From: Candidatus Gastranaerophilales bacterium HUM_12
GTDB taxonomy: Bacteria; Cyanobacteriota; Vampirovibrionia; Gastranaerophilales; Gastranaerophilaceae
Assembly (NCBI GenBank): GCA_002102825.1
Contig: DABJ01000024.1
Coordinates: 2,825-15,647 of the forward strand
DNA length: 12,823 nucleotides
Reading direction: 5' to 3'
The notes beneath the pieces are model-generated. The model made no database searches and had not been told where the DNA came from. It saw only the letters and a program-made list of their open reading frames with translations. The position numbers were made by a program, and so were the translations under genes. Shown here one piece after another: positions 6,985-12,823 of this stretch (position 1 is its first letter; each line of letters opens with the position of its first letter).

Positions 6985-6993
6985 ATTCTAACA
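6985..6993 (-). promoter_or_regulatory. Putative extended -10 promoter of ruvC (leaderless)
   Basis: On the minus strand TGT TAGAAT (6993-6985) matches the extended -10 form TGnTATAAT with one mismatch, followed by ACTTTT and then the ruvC ATG at 6978. No good -35 is seen, as is common for extended -10 promoters. It fits inside the 31-nt gap after the preceding gene. Confidence 0.48.
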
Positions 6994-7009
6994 TAAAATC
7001 AGACTGAAA

Positions 7010-7819
7010 CTATTTTTCACGAGCTGTTCCTGTTTCGTACCCCGGAACTAATAATGCAAGAGGAATAACCCTGCCTAATTTTGAACCAAATAATGAATCT
7101 TTGTTCATCATTGATGTTGCCATACATAAATCATCAACGTGTGGTGCAAAATCGCTTGTTTTGATATTTCTTTCAACTTTTTTATGATAAATCTTTTCGT
7201 TAATTAAATTGGAAACTTTATTACCTAAATAAATACCCAACCCTAAAAATCCTAGAGTTGAAATACCATTCGGGATATTTTTCATACACATATTGAAAAC
7301 TTTTGCTGCACTCTTTTTACTATCAATTTGTGGCATCAAATTTTGCAATCTTTCAGCATAATTGTTAAATATTCTTGAACCGGTTCCTACACACATAACC
7401 GGAACAATTACGTTACCTAAAATTTGATTTAATATTTCTCTTTTTTTAGCTTTTAAATTTGCTTTGTCATCAACAATTGAACCACCAACAAAACCACCAA
7501 CAACAGAAGCTGATGCCATAGAGATAATTTGAGGTTCTTCAAATTCAATTGCCCTATCTTTTGGTGAAAACTTGAAAATAGCCCAATCTTTTATTGGAGT
7601 TTTCATAATTTTTGCAGGATTTAGAGAAAAACCTTTCATCTTAGCAAGTACTGCCATTACAGGAATCATGCCAGCAACTGATGTTGCTAAAACTACGGCT
7701 TTTTGTTTATTATTTAAAGGTTTTTGCTCAGAGCTTTCAGAAGAAAAACTTACATTCTTTTTCTGAGAATTAAAGTAATTATAGCTATTTACATTGCTTG
7801 ATATAATTTTGTTAATCAT
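7010..7819 (-). CDS. Hypothetical membrane-associated protein, possibly lineage-specific
   Basis: 269 residues from the chosen ATG. I do not recognise a characterised family. The N-terminus (1-40) is Asn/Ser-rich and disordered-looking, with the short element KKNVSFSS at 21-28. Moderately hydrophobic stretches follow at about 41-58, 97-116 (Gly-rich), 133-147, 185-199 and 249-260, separated by Lys-rich segments such as DDKANLKAKKREIL. There is no signal peptide or catalytic motif. An in-frame GTG at 7828 is an alternative start: AAGG lies only 3 nt before the GTG but about 12 nt before the ATG, so neither start is ideal. It is the first gene of the minus-strand block leading into ruvC and is divergent from another hypothetical (8016-9539) that has a similar short VTFG element. 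The style resembles proteins abundant in gut Gastranaerophilales, by recognition only. Confidence 0.82.
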   Translation of the reverse strand: MINKIISSNVNSYNYFNSQKKNVSFSSESSEQKPLNNKQKAVVLATSVAGMIPVMAVLAKMKGFSLNPAKIMKTPIKDWAIFKFSPKDRAIEFEEPQIISMASASVVGGFVGGSIVDDKANLKAKKREILNQILGNVIVPVMCVGTGSRIFNNYAERLQNLMPQIDSKKSAAKVFNMCMKNIPNGISTLGFLGLGIYLGNKVSNLINEKIYHKKVERNIKTSDFAPHVDDLCMATSMMNKDSLFGSKLGRVIPLALLVPGYETGTAREK

Positions 7820-7877
7820 AATCTTCACACACCTTTTATATTAGCAAAAACCAAACATGAAAAATATTGCTATTAAT

Positions 7878-7886
7878 ATTATAACA
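7878..7886 (-). promoter_or_regulatory. Extended -10 promoter of the minus-strand block
   Basis: On the minus strand TGT TATAAT (7886-7878) is a perfect TGnTATAAT extended -10. Predicted start near 7871, leaving a leader of about 50 nt that contains AAAAGG before the hypothetical gene's start. No -35 of note. Confidence 0.5.
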
Positions 7887-7895
7887 CTTAAATAT

Positions 7896-7935
7896 TTGTA
7901 ACATATAATTACAAAAACTCTTCGTTATGTAACAA
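7896..7935. repeat. Imperfect inverted repeat in the divergent promoter region
   Basis: TTGTAACATA (7896-7905) and TATGTAACAA (7926-7935) are inverted with 9 of 10 positions matching across a 20-nt gap; GTAACA also occurs directly in both arms. It lies just upstream of the minus-strand extended -10 and within the region upstream of the plus-strand gene, so it could be an operator for either, or chance in AT-rich DNA. Confidence 0.3.
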
Positions 7936-8004
7936 AATATTAAAAGATTTATTAACCATGGCAAAAAAACATCTTTAGATACATTTAATGGGAAGAAAGT
8001 TTTA

Positions 8005-8010
8005 GATAAT
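8005..8010 (+). promoter_or_regulatory. Putative -10 of the 507-residue hypothetical gene
   Basis: GATAAT (5/6 to consensus) ends 5 nt before the ATG at 8016 and would give an almost leaderless transcript. There is no TGn extension and no good -35. GGAAGAAAG at 7991-7999 is too far from the ATG to be a ribosome-binding site. Confidence 0.3.
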
Positions 8011-8015
8011 AAATT

Positions 8016-9539
8016 ATGTCAATTAGAATTCCAATCGCAAATACAAATAAAGTTATAGCTCGAAATATAGTAAAACAAGCAGCAAGTGACGGTTTTTTAC
8101 CAGTAATTGCTCTTGAAGCTTTTGTTGAAGCCGGAAGAACCTACCAAGCATACCAAAGAGGTGGTTTTGACGAAGCCAGAGAAAGAATTACAGAAGAATT
8201 TTCTGGTGCTGTATTTTGGCTTGGCGGTGTGACTGCACTAAATTATTTATTTGAAAAACTTGGTCAAAAAATCCTTAAATTACCAAGTAAAACAGTTGAT
8301 ATTGCAAGTGATAATGTAAGAAAACCTCTTGATAATTACTTAAATTCAGAAACAACCAAAAATGGCAAGAAAATTTTTGAAAATACCATGGCTAAATTCA
8401 AATTTGCCAAAGTTATTTCAAGTGTCATAATCGCAAACGCATTTATTGGTTTTGTATTACCTAAAATCAATCAAGCAATCACTCGTTCTTATCACAAGAA
8501 TAAACCTCAACAAACTGAAAACAAACCATTGAAAAATAATCAACAAATTTCAATGGATAACTTTATTAAACAAAAAGACCAAAAAGATGACAAAAAAGAT
8601 GTTACTTTCGGTATGAATTTGTTATCAATTGCGAACAAATTTGAAAGCGACAGAAACTACAAACTTCTTTCCGTTGATGCAGGAACAGCTTCCGGTCGTG
8701 CATACTCTGCAAGAAACAATGATGAAAGAGTGGAAATTTTATTCAGAGATTTAAGTTCAATTTACTTCTACATGTTCAATATGAACAACATGAACAACTG
8801 GTTGAACCGAATTGAACAAAAAGGAAATCCAACAAGACTTGATCCTGTTTCAGCAGAATTTGCATCTAAATATATGCAAAATTACATGGAAGATTCAAAT
8901 GCTGAAAAAATTAATGTTGATAAATTTGCTAAAGATATGTTAGGCAAAGACATTGAACTTCCTCAAAACTTGAAAGATAAATTCACAGGTAAAGGAACAA
9001 GAATTATTAATACCGAAGAATTCAAAGCTGAATTGAAAAATCTTGTACCTCCTGAAAAATTAGATTCATTCAAACAAATTGCAGATACAATGTCAAAACT
9101 TCAACCTAAAATCAAAGGAGTTTCAATCCTTACTGAGGGACAAGCAAAAGATATTCTATCAGGCGGACATATCAATAATCCTGAATTTTTACAAGAATTC
9201 TTCAAAAATACTTTTGGCAACAAATTTATGGAAAAATACTCATACGTTGCTCAAAGCGATTTAGATAACGTTAAGAAACAACTTGTAGATTATGTAAAAT
9301 CAATTATTGATACTGCAAGAAAAACTGATGCCAAAGAAGTTACATCTCAAATGATTTCAAAAGCTTCTAACAAGAACTTGAGAATGAATGCTCTTAACTG
9401 GGGTGCCGGATTTGTCACATCTGCGTTGTTCTTATCAACATTTATTCCAAAACTTCAATATCAAATTACTAAATGGAGAACAGGTTCTAATTCATTCCCG
9501 GGAACAAAAGAATTTGAAAATAAAGAACCAGCTAAATAA
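8016..9539 (+). CDS. Large hypothetical protein with terminal membrane segments, possibly lineage-specific
   Basis: 507 residues; no characterised family recognised. Hydrophobic segments lie at about 24-37, 62-80 (FSGAVFWLGGVTALNYLF), 131-149 (VISSVIIANAFIGFVLPKI) and 459-480 (NWGAGFVTSALFLSTFIPKL). Between the last two lies a roughly 300-residue hydrophilic, mostly helical region rich in Lys, Asn and Gln, beginning with a low-complexity linker (160-195) and KKDVTFG (193-199). The two late hydrophobic segments end in matching motifs, FVLPKINQAITR and TFIPKLQYQITK, suggesting a duplicated membrane hairpin or anchor. There is no cleavable signal peptide. The ATG at 8016 is the first possible start, because an in-frame TAA lies two codons upstream. 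It is divergent from the hypothetical at 7010-7819 and followed after 79 bp by dnaG, which has its own promoter-like element. Codon use matches its neighbours, with no sign of recent transfer. Function unknown. Confidence 0.88.
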   Translation: MSIRIPIANTNKVIARNIVKQAASDGFLPVIALEAFVEAGRTYQAYQRGGFDEARERITEEFSGAVFWLGGVTALNYLFEKLGQKILKLPSKTVDIASDNVRKPLDNYLNSETTKNGKKIFENTMAKFKFAKVISSVIIANAFIGFVLPKINQAITRSYHKNKPQQTENKPLKNNQQISMDNFIKQKDQKDDKKDVTFGMNLLSIANKFESDRNYKLLSVDAGTASGRAYSARNNDERVEILFRDLSSIYFYMFNMNNMNNWLNRIEQKGNPTRLDPVSAEFASKYMQNYMEDSNAEKINVDKFAKDMLGKDIELPQNLKDKFTGKGTRIINTEEFKAELKNLVPPEKLDSFKQIADTMSKLQPKIKGVSILTEGQAKDILSGGHINNPEFLQEFFKNTFGNKFMEKYSYVAQSDLDNVKKQLVDYVKSIIDTARKTDAKEVTSQMISKASNKNLRMNALNWGAGFVTSALFLSTFIPKLQYQITKWRTGSNSFPGTKEFENKEPAK

Positions 9540-9603
9540 TTCTGCCCTGTTTCATCTGAAAATATGAATTTCACTCTAAACATTTTCCTAAAAAGTTTGT
9601 TAA

Positions 9604-9612
9604 TGCTACAAT
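9604..9612 (+). promoter_or_regulatory. Extended -10 promoter of dnaG-rpoD (leaderless)
   Basis: TGC TACAAT (9604-9612) fits the extended -10 form with one mismatch in the hexamer, followed by TTTGGT and then the dnaG ATG at 9619. No Shine-Dalgarno sequence is present and no good -35 is seen. The predicted start falls on the A of the ATG. Confidence 0.52.
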
Positions 9613-9618
9613 TTTGGT

Positions 9619-11517
9619 ATGGCTGGCACATGGGACGAATTAATACAACAGATTAAAGACAGATTGGATATTGTAGAAGTAGTATCCAAAGATGTTGTCC
9701 TGAAGAAAAAAGGGAACAACTATTGGGGATTATGCCCATTCCACAAAGATAAAAACCCATCATTCTGCGTAACCCCACATTTAGGAATTTATAAATGTTT
9801 TAGCTGCGGAGAAGCAGGAGATGCTCTAAAGTTCATAATGAAAACTCAAAATAAAGAGTTCAAAGATGTAATTATTGAACTTGCTGACCAGTTCGGGCTT
9901 GAAGTTCCTCGTACGCACAAAAAAACAGACGGTTCGTTAAAAGAAGTAAAAGAACAAATGATGGCAGCAACAATGGTTGCAGCAGAATATTATCACGACC
10001 TGTTACTTCGCGGGAAAAGTTCAAATTCTGATATCGCACTTGATTATTTGACAAAACGAGGAATAGGTACAGATATTATTAAAAAATTTCATATCGGAAT
10101 TGCCCCAAAAGCATATTCAACTTTGTATGACGAATTAAGAAAAGATTTTTCTAACGATATACTTGAAAAAGCCGGTCTAATTTTAAAAAGTGAAAAAGGC
10201 GGTTATATAGATAGATTTAGAAACAGAGTTATTATCCCAATCCAAAATGAAAATGGCGAATTCGTAGCATTTGGAGCAAGAACTCTGGAAACAGACCCAA
10301 ATGTAAAAATTTCAAAATATTTAAATTCGTCAGATTCTTTGATTTATAACAAAAGTAAAATCCTTTATGGGCTTTACACCGCAAAAGAGGCAATCAAAGA
10401 AAATGATTCGGTAATTTTGATGGAGGGATATTTTGATGTAATTTCTTCCCAAGCACACGGAATTGAAAACTGTGTCGCATCTTGTGGAACTTCCCTAACT
10501 CCGGACCACGTAAAATTACTTTCAAGATACACAAAATCAAGAAGAATTTACCTATCTTTTGATACTGATTCTGCCGGTCAAAAAGCAACTGCAAGAGGGG
10601 CTGCAATTATCAAAGAAGTTTTTGCGGGATTAGGAAACATCAAACAATTTGATGAAAGCTATGTGTCTTCAGACAATGACAAATATGCTTGCGAAATCAG
10701 AGTAATCGCACCACCTGAGGGCAAAGATCCAGATGAATTTGTTCGTTCAGTTGGCGCTGATGCTTACAAAATGTATATGGAAAATGCTCCATTATTTATT
10801 GATTTTCAATTAGAAAACATTCTCAAAAACAAAGATAAATTCTCAACACCACAAGAAAAAGCTCAACTTGTAAGTTCAATTATTCCAATACTTGTTGAGA
10901 TTAAAAACAAAATCATAAGAGCAGAATACGTTGAAATGGTAGCCCAATCATTATCAATTAATAGTCAAGCCATAAATTCTGAAATTAGGAATTTTGAAAG
11001 AGCAAACATTCCACGAGTAGAAAGAATTGTAAAAAATGTAACAAAAAATAACACAGTTCTCCAAAAAGCGCAAAAAAATTTATTGAGTGTTTTTTTAGTT
11101 GCTGACAGCCCTTATACATTTACTCAAATAAATGAAATAATAGGCGACGTTACATTCGATGATGAAATATTAATAATTGTAAAATCTACAATTGACAAAT
11201 TGACATGTACCGTAAATAATGTGAAAGAATTAATCGAACATTTATATACTGAATTTGTTGACAAGCCAGATATACAGGCGATTTTGCCCGAACTATTAGC
11301 AACATCAGAAGCATATAAAGGTCTGTCGGAAGAAGATTTTCGAAGTGTGATAGAAGAAACAATAGGAAAAATTAATCGTTGCAGACAGGTTAAAGAAATC
11401 GAAAGCATTAAGAAAAAATACAAAGGGATTAACGATGATGATCCCGAAGCCCTAGAATTTCAAATAAAACTTAGAGATAAAATAAAGAAAAAAATACAAA
11501 AATCGGAGAAAAATTAG
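9619..11517 (+). CDS. dnaG: DNA primase DnaG
   Basis: 632 residues. DnaG makes RNA primers for chromosome replication and works with the replicative helicase DnaB. Domain order: a CHC2 zinc-binding domain (1-100) with C39, H42, C60 and C63 (CPFH...CFSCG), the catalytic core with a conserved YLTKRGI segment (~143-149) and RFRNRVIIPI (199-208), then the TOPRIM fold with E269 (VILMEGYFDV) and the DTDSAG acids D315/D317. The C-terminal third (~430-632) is the divergent helicase-binding region. About 20 residues (roughly 338-358, FDESYVSSDNDKY) appear inserted before the conserved PPEGKDPDEF strand. It has no Shine-Dalgarno sequence, but TGCTACAAT ends 6 nt before ATG. Its TAG stop is followed at once by the rpoD ATG, and the rpoD ribosome-binding site lies in its last codons. 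The identification is very secure. Confidence 0.97.
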   Translation: MAGTWDELIQQIKDRLDIVEVVSKDVVLKKKGNNYWGLCPFHKDKNPSFCVTPHLGIYKCFSCGEAGDALKFIMKTQNKEFKDVIIELADQFGLEVPRTHKKTDGSLKEVKEQMMAATMVAAEYYHDLLLRGKSSNSDIALDYLTKRGIGTDIIKKFHIGIAPKAYSTLYDELRKDFSNDILEKAGLILKSEKGGYIDRFRNRVIIPIQNENGEFVAFGARTLETDPNVKISKYLNSSDSLIYNKSKILYGLYTAKEAIKENDSVILMEGYFDVISSQAHGIENCVASCGTSLTPDHVKLLSRYTKSRRIYLSFDTDSAGQKATARGAAIIKEVFAGLGNIKQFDESYVSSDNDKYACEIRVIAPPEGKDPDEFVRSVGADAYKMYMENAPLFIDFQLENILKNKDKFSTPQEKAQLVSSIIPILVEIKNKIIRAEYVEMVAQSLSINSQAINSEIRNFERANIPRVERIVKNVTKNNTVLQKAQKNLLSVFLVADSPYTFTQINEIIGDVTFDDEILIIVKSTIDKLTCTVNNVKELIEHLYTEFVDKPDIQAILPELLATSEAYKGLSEEDFRSVIEETIGKINRCRQVKEIESIKKKYKGINDDDPEALEFQIKLRDKIKKKIQKSEKN

Positions 11518-12615
11518 ATGACAAAAAAAAGACAAGCAGGCTCCTCAGTAGTTAGTGTAATGGAAGATGAATCACTAGACTTACAAAATATTAATGAGGA
11601 TTCAGTTTTAGGTTCTGATCACGATTCAATTAATTATATGAATGTTGACATCTCAACCGATAATATTGAAGATATCGTTACTTCAAAAATGGGTGATAAA
11701 ATGGCACCGGAAGACATTTATATGATGCATTCATCAGATGAGCCAGACCCAAGCGATTTGGAAGTTCCTAAAAATGTCGCAATTGACGATCCGGTAAGAT
11801 TATACTTACGTGAGATTGGTAGAATTAAACTATTATCAGCTAACGAAGAAATTGAATTAGCAAGAAAAATTTTAGAAGGCGGTACTCCTGGAGCTATCGC
11901 AAAAAGAAAACTGGTTCAAGCAAACCTACGTTTAGTTGTAAGTATTGCTAAAAAATATGTTGGACGTGGAATGTTATTCCTTGACTTGATTCAAGAGGGT
12001 AACTTAGGCCTAATCAGAGCTGCAGAAAAATTTGACCACGAAAGAGGATTCAAATTCTCAACTTATGCAACTTGGTGGATTAGACAAGCAATCACTCGTG
12101 CTATTGCTGACCAAGCAAGAACAATCAGAATTCCTGTTCACATGGTTGAAACAATTAATAAATTGAAAAAAGTTACAAGAAAATTAGCTCAAGATTTATC
12201 AAGAAAACCAACCGAAGATGAACTTGCAGCAGAAATGAACGTTTCAATTTCAAAACTTCGTGAAATCATTAAAATTGCGCAAGAACCTCTATCATTGGAA
12301 ACTCCAATCGGTAAAGAAGAAGATTCTCGTTTAGGCGATTTTATTGAAGATAAAGAAGCTGATGCACCGGTAAAAATGGTTGCTTCTGAATTGTTAAAAG
12401 AAGATTTGGCGGAAGTTTTGTGTACATTATCACCAAGAGAACGTGACGTATTGAGATTACGTTTTGGTATGGACGATGGTCGCCAAAGAACATTGGAAGA
12501 AGTTGGACAATTGTTTGGTGTAACTCGTGAACGTATCAGACAAATCGAAGCAAAAGCATTGAGAAAACTTCGTCACCCTAACCGTAAAAAACGTTTAGAA
12601 GAATACGTTGAGTAA
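11518..12615 (+). CDS. rpoD: Primary sigma factor RpoD/SigA
   Basis: 365 residues, the housekeeping sigma-70 that directs RNA polymerase to -10/-35 promoters. The N-terminal ~85 residues are acidic and not conserved, in place of a full region 1.1. Region 1.2 is DPVRLYLREIGRIKLLSANEE (91-111). Region 2 spans ~128-212, with NLRLVVSIAKKYVGRGMLFL, IQEGNLGLIRAAEKFD and the -10-reading TYATWWIRQAITRAI. Region 3.0, HMVETINK (208-215), keeps the H..E pair that in other sigma factors reads the extended -10 TG. Region 4.2, TLEEVGQLFGVTRERIRQIEAKALRKLRHPNR (325-356), is the -35 helix-turn-helix. The LRHPNR ending is cyanobacteria-like. GGAGA in the last dnaG codons is the ribosome-binding site and the start abuts the dnaG stop, so translation is likely coupled. 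A strong terminator follows. The identification is very secure. Confidence 0.97.
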   Translation: MTKKRQAGSSVVSVMEDESLDLQNINEDSVLGSDHDSINYMNVDISTDNIEDIVTSKMGDKMAPEDIYMMHSSDEPDPSDLEVPKNVAIDDPVRLYLREIGRIKLLSANEEIELARKILEGGTPGAIAKRKLVQANLRLVVSIAKKYVGRGMLFLDLIQEGNLGLIRAAEKFDHERGFKFSTYATWWIRQAITRAIADQARTIRIPVHMVETINKLKKVTRKLAQDLSRKPTEDELAAEMNVSISKLREIIKIAQEPLSLETPIGKEEDSRLGDFIEDKEADAPVKMVASELLKEDLAEVLCTLSPRERDVLRLRFGMDDGRQRTLEEVGQLFGVTRERIRQIEAKALRKLRHPNRKKRLEEYVE

Positions 12616-12635
12616 TTAAAAAAAAGAATAATCAC

Positions 12636-12673
12636 ACAGGGCACTGCTTTTTCAAGTAGTGCCCTGTTATTTT
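12636..12673 (+). terminator. Intrinsic terminator of dnaG-rpoD
   Basis: A 14-bp GC-rich stem: ACAGGGCACTGCTT (12636-12649) with AAGTAGTGCCCTGT (12654-12667), one G-U wobble, loop TTTC. The right arm is followed by a T-rich tail (TATTTTAT). It lies about 20 bp after the rpoD stop. Confidence 0.88.
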
Positions 12674-12684
12674 ATGCCCTTGTA

Positions 12685-12707
12685 CAAAAACTCTAGGAGT
12701 GTTTTTT
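12685..12707 (+). terminator. Possible second, weaker terminator hairpin
   Basis: AAAAACTC, a 3-nt loop TAG, then GAGT, a bulged G and a run of T. The stem core is only 4 bp of mixed sequence, extended by A-T pairs, followed by a further T-rich stretch. It may back up the rpoD terminator or serve a convergent gene beyond the window edge. Confidence 0.35.
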
Positions 12708-12720
12708 ATTTCTTCCTTTA

Positions 12721-12823
12721 TAGTCCCCCCTTACTGGAAGTCCGAAATCTTTGATTTTGAGGAGGGAGCTTTTATATACCCTCCACCTACGTGGGGGAGG
12801 GCTAGGGACACTAGTTGAACCGG
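12721..12823. repeat. GC-rich palindromic intergenic element, truncated by the window end
   Basis: 53 of these 103 bases are G or C by hand count, far above the surrounding level. The stretch contains CCCTCC (12779-12784) flanked by GGAGGG on both sides (12761-12766 and 12796-12801), so two mutually exclusive hairpins can form. A smaller hairpin AAATC/GATTT lies at 12745-12757. The left edge TAGTCCCCCC and the stretch GGGACACTAG near the right are imperfect inverted ends. No reading frame is supported. This is the look of a REP- or MITE-like dispersed repeat; only one copy is visible here, so that is inference. Confidence 0.5.

Noticed and set aside
11124..11423. Minus-strand open frame of 99 codons inside dnaG
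   Set aside because: It is antisense to the conserved primase and its predicted product has no recognisable features. The same applies to the smaller frames opposite or inside the kinase, hydG, mtnA, the 507-residue gene and dnaG.
1..12823. CRISPR array, tRNA, rRNA, insertion sequence, phage or defence genes
   Set aside because: None is seen: no regular repeat-spacer pattern, no recognisable cloverleaf, no transposase or integrase motifs, and composition is even except for the last ~100 bp.

Overview
The window is low-GC (about one third G+C), bacterial and chromosomal. Ten protein-coding genes are supported. The best guess for the host is a gut or anaerobic non-photosynthetic relative of cyanobacteria (Gastranaerophilales / Vampirovibrionia, formerly Melainabacteria). 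Four things point there: the primary sigma factor ends with the cyanobacterial-looking signature LRHPNR; a HEAT-repeat protein of the CpcE/phycobilisome-lyase type occurs with no photosynthesis genes; an [FeFe]-hydrogenase maturase (HydG) indicates anaerobic H2 metabolism; and two hypothetical proteins look like those common in this lineage. The placement is inferred from sequence recognition, not from a tree or a search.

Layout. 38-895 (-) encodes a seven-repeat HEAT protein, followed by about 340 bp of AT-rich intergenic DNA. 1239-2897 (-) encodes a soluble PAS/GAF histidine kinase, divergent from hydG (3032-4453, +). hydG and the next minus-strand block converge on a shared, perfectly paired bidirectional terminator at 4458-4489. 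That block (7819 down to 4495, -) runs: hypothetical membrane-associated protein, ruvC, a four-helix membrane protein, mtnA (methylthioribose-1-phosphate isomerase), and a short TonB-C protein. A roughly 200-bp divergent promoter region separates it from a 507-residue hypothetical protein (8016-9539, +). Then come dnaG (9619-11517) and rpoD/sigA (11518-12615), a two-gene macromolecular-synthesis operon without rpsU that ends in a strong terminator at 12636-12673. The last ~100 bp is a GC-rich (about 51% by count) palindromic element that runs off the window and looks like a dispersed intergenic repeat.

How it works together. Most of the window is housekeeping: replication priming, transcription initiation, Holliday-junction resolution and methionine salvage. 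Added to this are a signalling kinase and hydrogenase maturation. The most notable pattern is in translation signals. Three genes without a Shine-Dalgarno sequence (the kinase, ruvC and dnaG) each have a -10-like hexamer ending exactly 6 nt before ATG, which predicts leaderless mRNAs. Genes following another gene with zero spacing (mtnA, the TonB-C gene, rpoD) carry a Shine-Dalgarno sequence inside the preceding gene and start directly after its stop codon. The two hypothetical proteins at 7010-7819 and 8016-9539 are the least understood content.
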